Shown here piece after piece: positions 1-7,764 of a DNA stretch of 32,523 nucleotides. A program made the translations under genes and the position numbers. Within the stretch, counting starts at the first letter, position 1, and each line of letters starts with the position of its first letter. Below the pieces are notes generated by a model, which did not search any database, was not told where the DNA came from, and worked only from the letters and a program-made list of their open reading frames with translations. Source of the DNA: Rickettsiales bacterium (GTDB lineage Bacteria; Pseudomonadota; Alphaproteobacteria; TMED109); contig NZIN01000021.1 of NCBI GenBank assembly GCA_002689905.1, positions 1 to 32,523 of the forward strand. Reading direction: 5' to 3'.

Positions 1-294
1 AATCCATCACACGACCATAGTGGTGCTTTTAGTTTTGTTATCTTTGGTGATATAGATGAAAAGATATTTACAGAGAATACGCCTAAAACAAATAGTCAAT
101 ACGCTGGTCAATTAGTATTTCACTATGGTGAAAAAATAACAGGTTTACAACAAACACAATTAAATGTGAAACCATACAAAGGTCTAATGTATGTTTTCCC
201 TGCAACCTTACAACACTATGTACCACCATTCTTCACAGACTTTACAAGAATAAGTATTAGTGGAAATTACTTACTGGAATCAAATGTCAGATAA
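1..294 (+). CDS. 2OG-Fe(II) oxygenase-like protein, C-terminal part (5' truncated by window edge)
   Basis: Frame 1 is open from base 1 to TAA 292-294: NPSHDHSGAFSFVIFGDIDE...YKGLMYVFPATLQHYVPPFFTDFTRISISGNYLLESNVR. HDHSG and the distal QHYVPPF fit T4-like phage 2OG-Fe(II) oxygenases. Confidence 0.65.
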   Translation, partial: NPSHDHSGAFSFVIFGDIDEKIFTENTPKTNSQYAGQLVFHYGEKITGLQQTQLNVKPYKGLMYVFPATLQHYVPPFFTDFTRISISGNYLLESNVR

Positions 295-562
295 AGAAAC
301 AATAGAAAATATAAAATCAGTATTAGAACACAAAGTAGCACCTAGTGTAGCGGCACACGGTGGCTTTATAAACTTTGTATCATTTAAAGATGGTCATTTA
401 AAATTAGAAATGGCAGGTAGTTGCTCAGGTTGTGCAATGTCTCAATTAACTTTAAAACAAGGTGTTGAAAGTATGATGAAACATTATGTACCTGAAGTAA
501 TGTCTATTGAAAGTCAAGACGATGAAAAAGCCCAAGAAAAAGGATATACTCCTTGGGCGTAA
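284..562 (+). CDS. NifU C-terminal-domain-like Fe-S cluster scaffold/carrier
   Basis: KVAPSVAAHGGFINFVSFKDGHLKLEMAGSCSGCAMSQLTLKQGVESMMKHYVPEV has the NifU-C GG...GSCxxC pattern. The ATG at 284 (overlapping the upstream stop) is likelier than 260. Confidence 0.85.
   Translation: MSDKETIENIKSVLEHKVAPSVAAHGGFINFVSFKDGHLKLEMAGSCSGCAMSQLTLKQGVESMMKHYVPEVMSIESQDDEKAQEKGYTPWA
525..558 (-). terminator. Rho-independent-type terminator for the minus-strand operon
   Basis: Inverted repeat GCCCAAG (530-536)/CTTGGGC (552-558). On the minus strand the stem is followed by TTTTTC, just past the last minus-strand ORF (stop at 567). Confidence 0.55.
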
Positions 563-566
563 TCAT

Positions 567-656
567 TTAGAATATTCCTGGAATACAAACTAATTCTTTA
601 CTCACAGCACATCCCACAACAGAAACGGCCGTATATACAATAAGAAATGTTATCAT
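567..656 (-). CDS. Tiny hydrophobic peptide (29 aa), hypothetical
   Basis: Reverse strand MITFLIVYTAVSVVGCAVSKELVCIPGIF*. Start overlaps the stop of the next upstream minus ORF. Confidence 0.4.
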   Translation of the reverse strand: MITFLIVYTAVSVVGCAVSKELVCIPGIF

Positions 657-823
657 CTTTTGTTATACCTTTCATAATGGTTAATATCTACACAATATAA
701 ACTTTTGTGCTCTAGGTTTAGTTCTTCAGCAAAAGCAGCGGCCATTTCGCAGTTTTCAAATACTCCGACTTCAACCATACTTTCGTGTTCAAAATTAAAA
801 TAGCCACCGAATGATAACCACAC
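653..823 (-). CDS. Small hypothetical protein (start uncertain; GTG assumed)
   Basis: Reverse strand frame ...VIVWLSFGGYFNFEHESMVEVGVFENCEMAAAFAEELNLEHKSLYCVDINHYERYNKR*, TGA overlapping the next ATG. Confidence 0.4.
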   Translation of the reverse strand: MWLSFGGYFNFEHESMVEVGVFENCEMAAAFAEELNLEHKSLYCVDINHYERYNKR

Positions 824-865
824 GATGACAATAAAGGCTTCTAAATTATCGTAAATCTTTCCTCT

Positions 866-1132
866 CTATCTGTAATATATGGCGAAAGTATCTGCACCAT
901 TCATATGACAATAAGAGTAAGGTCTATCATAACCAAGTTTTGATTTACCTCTGTATCTGTATCTTATCTTTTTTGCATTTTTATGATTAGATATTTCTTT
1001 AAAATATTTTAAATACTTTATAGGAATACCTTTTGCAATACTTTCCTCATTACCGTGGGGATTTGTTAAATGTTTAAGTAAGAGAGGATTTACAATCCTC
1101 TCAAACACAGCTTTTCGTCTACCAGTCTTCAC
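866..1132 (-). CDS. Hypothetical protein (88 aa), basic
   Basis: ORF overlaps neighbour by 4 nt (ATGA-type junction). MKTGRRKAVFERIVNPLLLKHL... Confidence 0.65.
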   Translation of the reverse strand: MKTGRRKAVFERIVNPLLLKHLTNPHGNEESIAKGIPIKYLKYFKEISNHKNAKKIRYRYRGKSKLGYDRPYSYCHMNGADTFAIYYR

Positions 1133-1386
1133 GCCGCCTCCAACATTTGAAACGGTACTTGATAGATTGTACCTATTGCGCCATCCATCTTAACCAAACA
1201 TTTCTTTTGATTAATTTTTGTAATGACACCAGGTGTCTTTTTAGTCTTTTGAACAACAAAGACTTTCATCCCAACTTTGAGAGTTGCCTTTCCGTTTAAG
1301 ACTTTTACTTCTGATATAAAATCAGAAAGAGCGTTCAAATCAGATAATGACATTGCCATAATCTCTTTTTTCATAGATGTATTCAT
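1129..1386 (-). CDS. Hypothetical protein with KOW/SH3-like barrel appearance (85 aa)
   Basis: GMKVFVVQKTKKTPGVITKINQKKCLVKMDGAIGTIYQVPFQML resembles small KOW-like folds. AG-rich RBS-like sequence upstream. Confidence 0.6.
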   Translation of the reverse strand: MNTSMKKEIMAMSLSDLNALSDFISEVKVLNGKATLKVGMKVFVVQKTKKTPGVITKINQKKCLVKMDGAIGTIYQVPFQMLEAA

Positions 1387-1411
1387 AATATAATCTCCTT
1401 CAGATTAGTTA

Positions 1412-1774
1412 CTATTTAAGATATAGAGGTCCAGTCCATTGAATAGGATAATTACCTTCCAAGACATTTCCTCTAGGTTGATTTAAAGCAGGTGCATTAA
1501 AACCAGCGGGTTTTAATATATCACCTTTTTTAAAATGTTTAAAGTCTTCTTTAACAATAAAACAGAAGACACCAGTTTCTTGTACAATCTTAATGTACTT
1601 CTTACCAGGTCTAATAGATGTTTTACTATCCCAACTATCAACTTGTTCTTTACAATAACTTGATAATTCTTTGCCACCAAGTGTTGACCATTTCATATAG
1701 TCATCTTTAGCGCCTTTCATCAAGTTTTTTATTCCGTCGTTTAAATTATCGGCAGTTTTTTCAACTTTTATCAT
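1412..1774 (-). CDS. Hypothetical protein (120 aa)
   Basis: ORF with upstream AGGAGG-type RBS (reverse of tcctcctt at about 1781). Confidence 0.65.
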   Translation of the reverse strand: MIKVEKTADNLNDGIKNLMKGAKDDYMKWSTLGGKELSSYCKEQVDSWDSKTSIRPGKKYIKIVQETGVFCFIVKEDFKHFKKGDILKPAGFNAPALNQPRGNVLEGNYPIQWTGPLYLK

Positions 1775-1953
1775 TATAGGTCCTCCTTTGATTGAAAATA
1801 TAGTGTTAGAAACGCAGATACCAACATAATACCTGTCATTATAAAAAACATTGTCCAGTTATCATTACCGATACAATGTCCTCCACAATCTTCTATTGAA
1901 CCAACGGCCATAATGGCACTCAAAATGGTTGTAGTTGCGAAAAAAGTAGTCAT
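1774..1953 (-). CDS. Small membrane protein (59 aa)
   Basis: Reverse strand MTTFFATTTILSAIMAVGSIEDCGGHCIGNDNWTMFFIMTGIMLVSAFLTLYFQSKEDL*. Two hydrophobic segments. Stop overlaps downstream ATG. Confidence 0.5.
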   Translation of the reverse strand: MTTFFATTTILSAIMAVGSIEDCGGHCIGNDNWTMFFIMTGIMLVSAFLTLYFQSKEDL

Positions 1954-2027
1954 AGTGTTTTTTGTCCTTTCTTTTTATTTAATATACATACATATTACCA
2001 TTATTAGAAAGCATTGTCAAGCAAAAA

Positions 2028-2207
2028 ATGAAGAAAAATACAATTATTTTCACTATTTTAGTGGTTTTGTTCTTATTTTGTTCTTCTAGTTGTACTAGAA
2101 TTAACGAAAACTGCAAAATAGCGCCTGGATTGGGCGATGTTCCAGAAAATTACAAAAAAATGTTAAAAAATCCACCAGTAACGACACAACTTAAATGTAA
2201 CTTCTAA
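2028..2207 (+). CDS. Small predicted lipoprotein (59 aa)
   Basis: MKKNTIIFTILVVLFLFCSSSCTRINENCKIAPGLGDVPENYKKMLKNPPVTTQLKCNF*: lipobox-like Cys after a hydrophobic signal. Confidence 0.5.
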   Translation: MKKNTIIFTILVVLFLFCSSSCTRINENCKIAPGLGDVPENYKKMLKNPPVTTQLKCNF

Positions 2208-2214
2208 AAAAACT

Positions 2215-2222
2215 TATAAATA
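2215..2222 (+). promoter_or_regulatory. T4-like late promoter (TATAAATA)
   Basis: Exact TATAAATA, 20 nt before ATG 2242. Confidence 0.65.
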
Positions 2223-2241
2223 TTCTCGTAAAAAAGGATTT

Positions 2242-2391
2242 ATGGCACTACCAAAGTTTGGAGTGAGTTTATACGAACCTGGTAGAGGTAAAAAAACCTC
2301 GCAAGGGAAGAAAAAGAGAAGTATTAAGTTCAGTTCTATGAATAAGAGTAAAAAGCGAAGTTGGAAAGCATATCAAGGTCAGGGAAAGTAA
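2242..2391 (+). CDS. Small basic conserved phage protein (49 aa)
   Basis: MALPKFGVSLYEPGRGKKTSQGKKKRSIKFSSMNKSKKRSWKAYQGQGK*. Stop abuts next ATG at 2392. Late promoter upstream. Confidence 0.6.
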   Translation: MALPKFGVSLYEPGRGKKTSQGKKKRSIKFSSMNKSKKRSWKAYQGQGK

Positions 2392-2601
2392 ATGAAAGGT
2401 GAATATATCATAAGATTGAATGGTACTATTCACACTTACACCGATTTTGATGATATTCCTGACAAGATAGGTGCGGTCATATCGTTTAATCCTGATTATC
2501 CTGAACCTCCTCATACAAATGAGGAACACGAATTAATAGAAACCTTTAACGATAAGTTAAAACAATTAATGGAGAGAGAATGCCAGCAGTTACGAGGATA
2601 G
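2392..2601 (+). CDS. Hypothetical protein (69 aa)
   Basis: ORF overlaps the PAAR start at 2580. Confidence 0.6.
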   Translation: MKGEYIIRLNGTIHTYTDFDDIPDKIGAVISFNPDYPEPPHTNEEHELIETFNDKLKQLMERECQQLRG

Positions 2602-2867
2602 GTGACGCAGATGTTACACATTGTAGTGGAATGACACGAGCAGTAGGTTCACCAAATGTCAATGCAAACGGAATACCAGTAAGTAGACAAGGCGATAACA
2701 ATACAACACATCTATTACCAGGTGTACCTTGTCCTGCACATTCGGCTCCTATTGCAAGTGGTTCATCTACGGTCTTTATAAATGGTAAGGGTTGTGGTCG
2801 TATAGGAGACGGAATATCTGGTTGTACTTCTGTGGCTGCAGGAAGTCCTAATGTCTTTGCTGGTTAG
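2580..2867 (+). CDS. PAAR-domain baseplate spike tip protein
   Basis: MPAVTRIGDADVTHCSGMTRAVGSPNVNANGIPVSRQGDNNTTHLL...C.AHSAPIASGSSTVFINGKGCGRIGDGISGCTSVAAGSPNVFAG, classic PAAR pattern. Confidence 0.9.
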   Translation: MPAVTRIGDADVTHCSGMTRAVGSPNVNANGIPVSRQGDNNTTHLLPGVPCPAHSAPIASGSSTVFINGKGCGRIGDGISGCTSVAAGSPNVFAG

Positions 2868-2869
2868 TG

Positions 2870-2877
2870 TATAAATA
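2870..2877 (+). promoter_or_regulatory. T4-like late promoter (TATAAATA)
   Basis: Exact TATAAATA just upstream of ATG 2886. Confidence 0.65.
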
Positions 2878-2885
2878 TTAGTGTT

Positions 2886-3311
2886 ATGGCAAGTTACGAT
2901 AGTTCACAATCAACAAGCAAAAAAAGAGTTAATCGGATTTACTCTGATTTGGACCTTGACTTTACAAGGAATCCAGTTACTAGTGATGTGGTTAAACTAA
3001 CAGATGTTGAAGCCGTAAAGAGAAGTGTAAAGAATTTAATACAAACTAATCATTATGAGAGACCATTTCATCCAGAAATAGGTAGTGATGTAAGGGCATT
3101 GTTATTTGAAAATATGACACCATTAACTGCTCTTAATTTAGAAAGAAAAGTAGTAGAGGTTTTAGTTAACTTTGAACCTAGAGCAAAAATCGTTGATGTA
3201 AACGCAAACGCAGACATTGATGGTAATGGTTATCATTTAACAATAAGTTTTTATGTTGTAGGTATTCAATCACCAGTAACCGTAGAAACATTTTTACAAA
3301 GGCTAAGATAA
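2886..3311 (+). CDS. 25: Baseplate wedge subunit, gp25-like (GPW/gp25 family)
   Basis: SDLDLDFTRNPVTSDVVKLTDVEAVKRSVKNLIQTNHYERPFHPEIGSDVRALLFENMTPLTA matches the gp25 signature. Confidence 0.92.
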   Translation: MASYDSSQSTSKKRVNRIYSDLDLDFTRNPVTSDVVKLTDVEAVKRSVKNLIQTNHYERPFHPEIGSDVRALLFENMTPLTALNLERKVVEVLVNFEPRAKIVDVNANADIDGNGYHLTISFYVVGIQSPVTVETFLQRLR

Positions 3312-3312
3312 T

Positions 3313-5166
3313 ATGGCGTCCACAAAACTAGACATTTCAGAATTAGATTTTGACCAACTTAAATCAAATCTAAAATCATTTTTACAAAGTCAATCAGAAT
3401 TTTCAGATTACAATTTTGAAGGTTCAGGTTTTGCTGTTCTTTTAGATGTTCTAGCATACAATACTCACTATCTAGGTTTCAATGCTAATATGTTGGCAAA
3501 CGAAATGTATCTTGATAGTGCAGATGTAAGAGCCAATGTTGTTTCTCTTGCAAAGATGATTGGTTATACTTCTGCAAGTGCAAAGGCACCTGTGGCAAGT
3601 TTAGATATTACCGTTAATGACGCAACTGGTACTACTCTAACAATGGACAAAGGACAAACATTTACAACTTCAGTAGATGGAACAACTTATAACTTTATTA
3701 CAAATACAGATTTAACAATTACGCCAGTAGATGGTGTATTCAAATTTTCTAGTGTACCAGTTTATGAAGGTACACCTATAACTTTTAGATATACGGTTGA
3801 TAGTACAGACGCAGACCAAAAGTTTTTAATACCTAGTGTAAATGCTGATACTTCAACTTTAAGAATAAGAGTTCAAACAAGTTTAACAGATACAACTAGT
3901 GAAACATTTACAAATGTAAGTGGTCTAACTAATTTAAGTGATACTTCTGCTGTTTACTTTTTAAGTGAAACAGAAACAGGTAAGTTTCAAATTACTTTTG
4001 GTGATGGAGTACTAGGTAAAAAATTATCAAACGGAAATATCGTAATACTAGATTACATAGTTACAAATAAAGATGAAGCCAATGGTGCAAGTACATTTAC
4101 ACCTGCTGGTAACATAGGTAACTTTTCTAATTTAACGGTTGCAACCGTATCAAATGCTCAAGGTGGTTCTGAACCTGAAAGTAAAGAAAGTATTAGATAC
4201 AATGCACCATTACAATATACAGCACAGGACAGAGCAGTAACAACTTCTGACTATGAAGGCAAAGTAAGGTCAATATATCCTAATGCACAATCAGTTAGTG
4301 CTTGGGGTGGTGAAGATGATGAGACACCTATCTATGGTGTAGTAAAAATTGCAATCAAGGCCGCAAGTGGTTCAACTTTAACAACACAAACAAAATCAGA
4401 TATTGTTTCTAAACTAAAAGAATATAATGTTGGTTCTGTTACACCACAAATCGTAGACCCAGAGATTACATCTATTCTTTTAAATACAAGTGCAAAATAT
4501 AATGCTTCTGCAACTACTAAAGACGCTGAAACATTAAAGGCAAACATAATTACAAACTTAACAAACTATAATACTTCAACATTACAAAAATTTGATAGTG
4601 TTTTTAGATTTTCAAAAGTTTCAACACTTATTGATGGAACAGACGCAAGTATTCTATCAAACATTACAACTATTAAAATTAGAAAGAGTTTACAACCTAC
4701 TATTAATAGTTCATTAAAATATAACATCTACTTTAGAAATGGTTTATATAATCCACACACAGGACATAACTCAACTGCTGGTGGTATATTAACTTCAACA
4801 GGTTTTAAAGTAAGTGGTAATACTAATGAACAATTTTTAGATGATGACGGCAATGGAAATGTAAGAGCATATTATCTATCTGGTGCAACAAGAGTTTATA
4901 CAAACTCAACGCAAGGTACTATTGATTATACAACAGGTGCAATTACAATTAACTCACTACAAGTAACAGAAATTTCAAATATAAGAGGGAGTGCTTCTTC
5001 AGTTATAGAATTAACCGTACAACCTGCTTCAAATGACATTGTACCAGTAAGAGACCAGATTATAGAATTAGATATTTCTAACTCAACTATCTCGGTTCAG
5101 AAAGATACCTTTGTTGCTGGAAGTTCAGACGCTGGTGTTGGTTATACTACAACTAGTGCATACTAG
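3313..5166 (+). CDS. 6: Baseplate wedge subunit, gp6-like (baseplate J-like)
   Basis: Directly follows gp25. FDQLKSNLKSFLQSQSEFSDYNFEGSGFAVLLDVLAYNTHYLGFNANMLANEMYLDSA...AQDRAVTTSDYEGKVRSIYPNAQSVSAWGGED. Confidence 0.92.
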   Translation: MASTKLDISELDFDQLKSNLKSFLQSQSEFSDYNFEGSGFAVLLDVLAYNTHYLGFNANMLANEMYLDSADVRANVVSLAKMIGYTSASAKAPVASLDITVNDATGTTLTMDKGQTFTTSVDGTTYNFITNTDLTITPVDGVFKFSSVPVYEGTPITFRYTVDSTDADQKFLIPSVNADTSTLRIRVQTSLTDTTSETFTNVSGLTNLSDTSAVYFLSETETGKFQITFGDGVLGKKLSNGNIVILDYIVTNKDEANGASTFTPAGNIGNFSNLTVATVSNAQGGSEPESKESIRYNAPLQYTAQDRAVTTSDYEGKVRSIYPNAQSVSAWGGEDDETPIYGVVKIAIKAASGSTLTTQTKSDIVSKLKEYNVGSVTPQIVDPEITSILLNTSAKYNASATTKDAETLKANIITNLTNYNTSTLQKFDSVFRFSKVSTLIDGTDASILSNITTIKIRKSLQPTINSSLKYNIYFRNGLYNPHTGHNSTAGGILTSTGFKVSGNTNEQFLDDDGNGNVRAYYLSGATRVYTNSTQGTIDYTTGAITINSLQVTEISNIRGSASSVIELTVQPASNDIVPVRDQIIELDISNSTISVQKDTFVAGSSDAGVGYTTTSAY

Positions 5167-5169
5167 TAG

Positions 5170-7725
5170 ATGGCAAAGTTTAGTAAAAAGGTTACAAATC
5201 TTCTATCAGGTCAGGTACCTGAATTTGTATTAAGCGACCACCCCAAATTTTTAGAATTTTTAAAAGCGTACTACACATTTATGGAGTCCGCAGAGTTAGG
5301 TATTAGTGAAAGTCAATCTACAGATGGTATCTTACTAGAAACTGAAACTGGACAAAGTAATAATCTTTTACTTGACGCTAGTAGACTAGGTTCAGAAGCA
5401 ACTCAAATAGACACAGGCGATAAAATATTACAAGAACAATCTTCTTATGGTAAGTTTACTTTTGGTGAAATAATTAAAGGCCAAACTTCTAATGCAGAAG
5501 CAAGTATCTTACAAGAAGATTTAAGTAGTAACAGATTAATTATTTCTGCTCAAGATAAGTTTATAGATGGTGAAACTATTGTAGGGTTATCTTCTGGTGC
5601 TTCAGGTATTGCAGGAAGATATAAACCAAATCCTGTTCAGTCAATTCAAGACTTACTTAATTTTAGAGACCCCGATAAGGTCATTCAATATTTCTTATCT
5701 CAATTTAGAAATGAATTTTTAAATACTATACCCGAAGATTTAGCAGATGGTGTAAACAAAAGAGAATTAATTAAAAGAATAAACTCTTTGTATAGAACAA
5801 AGGGTACTGCAAAAGGTCACGAATTATTTTTTAGATTACTATTTGGTATTAACTCTGAAGTATTTTATCCTAGAGAACAAATGCTTAGAGTATCAGATGG
5901 TGAATTTACATTTAACAAAATATTAAGATGTATTACACCTATAGGAGATAATGGACTATTAATTGGTAGACAAATTACTGGCGAAACTTCTGGTGCAACT
6001 GCAATGGTAGAAAATGTAACTAGATTTAATATTGGTGATGAATTAGTATCTGAATTTCTTTTAGGTGATGATAGTATCGTAGGTACTTTTCAAGTAGGAG
6101 AAAAAATTAGAGGTACTGCAACTGATACAGACGATTTATATATCAAGTCAACTATTACAGGTATACCTGGAACATTTACTATTACAAATGATGGTTCATT
6201 TTCTAAAACAACTGACACCGTAGAATTAATAGGTGGTGGTCTTGGTTCACTTTGTCAAGTTAACTCAATTGGTCAAGGACCTATTACAAGTTTTTATATT
6301 AATGCGGCTGGTACACAATATCAAATTGGTGACCAATTAGTTTTCAATAACGCAAATACAGATGGTGGTGGAGCAATCGCTGAAGTCGCTGTAGTTAATG
6401 GTGCAATCGCAGGAGAAAGTTCAACGGGTTACGACCATATAATTTTTGAAGAAGCAACAAGTAGAAACGATATTAATCCAGGCGATAAAATAGTTTTAGA
6501 AAGTGGTCTAGGAGATATTACAGATATAAGATTGATTGATGGTGGTACAGGTTATAAAACTACACCAACCGTTTCTATTACAAGTACTAATGGTGTTAAC
6601 GCAGAGATATATCCATATGGAGATGAGATAGGTAAATTACTAGAAATTAAAATTGCAGAAACAGGTCGTTCTCACGAAACTGCACCAACACCTCCAACGG
6701 TATCAATACCTCAATCAATTATTGTTTTACTTGCAAACGGAAGTTATGTTGTAGGTGAAACCGTAACAGGTGGAAGTTCAGGTAGTACAGGTATTGTAAT
6801 AGGTTGGGATAATACAAGAGGTTTATTAAGATTAAAAAGTGTATCAGGAACATTTACTGGTCACGAAGTATTAACTGGTAGTACTTCAGGTACAACTGGT
6901 CTAATGGCAAAGACTGACCCTGCTGTTTCAACGGTAGATGTTGTTAGTGTTGCAACAAGTGAAGGTAGATATATTTCAGAAGATGGTCACTTATCAGAAA
7001 CAACTATGAAGATACAAGATAGTTTATACTTTCAAGATTTTTCTTATGTTATTAAAGTAGGTCGTACTATTGATGAATGGCGAGACGCATTTAAAAAGAC
7101 AATGCACCCTGCTGGTTTTTACTTTACTGGACAAGTTAATATTGAAAGTAGAATAAACTCAAAAATGAGAATGCCAGTTATTGGTAGAGTTACTGGTGTA
7201 TCTGCAAGTCCATTCTTATCTATTCTTAATACATTATTTGGTAGTGTATTTGGTAGAAGACTTGGAACAAATACAGATGGTACTACTCAAAGAGCAAACG
7301 CATTACTAGGTGTACCTGGCGATGTTGTACAAAGTGCAAAATCACCTTTTTCTACAACGACAAGGGATGTTACTTTATCAACGGTTCCAATATCATTTAG
7401 ATTTCAATTCAAACCTTTTTACAACTTTAGAACGGTTAATACAAACTTTGGTTCTGTATACGCTGGTCCTAAATTAAAAGGATTTGATAAGAGATTTCAA
7501 GGCGTAATGAATACAAGTGCGATGAATTGGGCAAGAGTAGCAGAATTAAAGGCAATAGGTACAAATACACCTGCCGATGGTACTGACATTCAATATGGCG
7601 ATTTATCAACAATTGCGAAGACTTATATTACAATGCCTGTAGAGATACTTGTACCTCAAGGTAGATTTAGTAACACGCAAAGAAAATTTGATAGTAATGT
7701 ATCCAAATTTGATAGTAGCGTCTAA
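5170..7725 (+). CDS. Large virion structural protein, baseplate wedge (gp7-like candidate by position)
   Basis: 851 aa between gp6-like and gp8-like genes. Repeated GE-I-G-(S/T)SGATG modules. Confidence 0.7.
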   Translation: MAKFSKKVTNLLSGQVPEFVLSDHPKFLEFLKAYYTFMESAELGISESQSTDGILLETETGQSNNLLLDASRLGSEATQIDTGDKILQEQSSYGKFTFGEIIKGQTSNAEASILQEDLSSNRLIISAQDKFIDGETIVGLSSGASGIAGRYKPNPVQSIQDLLNFRDPDKVIQYFLSQFRNEFLNTIPEDLADGVNKRELIKRINSLYRTKGTAKGHELFFRLLFGINSEVFYPREQMLRVSDGEFTFNKILRCITPIGDNGLLIGRQITGETSGATAMVENVTRFNIGDELVSEFLLGDDSIVGTFQVGEKIRGTATDTDDLYIKSTITGIPGTFTITNDGSFSKTTDTVELIGGGLGSLCQVNSIGQGPITSFYINAAGTQYQIGDQLVFNNANTDGGGAIAEVAVVNGAIAGESSTGYDHIIFEEATSRNDINPGDKIVLESGLGDITDIRLIDGGTGYKTTPTVSITSTNGVNAEIYPYGDEIGKLLEIKIAETGRSHETAPTPPTVSIPQSIIVLLANGSYVVGETVTGGSSGSTGIVIGWDNTRGLLRLKSVSGTFTGHEVLTGSTSGTTGLMAKTDPAVSTVDVVSVATSEGRYISEDGHLSETTMKIQDSLYFQDFSYVIKVGRTIDEWRDAFKKTMHPAGFYFTGQVNIESRINSKMRMPVIGRVTGVSASPFLSILNTLFGSVFGRRLGTNTDGTTQRANALLGVPGDVVQSAKSPFSTTTRDVTLSTVPISFRFQFKPFYNFRTVNTNFGSVYAGPKLKGFDKRFQGVMNTSAMNWARVAELKAIGTNTPADGTDIQYGDLSTIAKTYITMPVEILVPQGRFSNTQRKFDSNVSKFDSSV

Positions 7726-7732
7726 AACTGGT

Positions 7733-7740
7733 TATAAATA
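7733..7740 (+). promoter_or_regulatory. T4-like late promoter (TATAAATA)
   Basis: Exact motif 24 nt before ATG 7765. Confidence 0.65.
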
Positions 7741-7764
7741 TATTAGTAAATAGGAAAGAATAAT

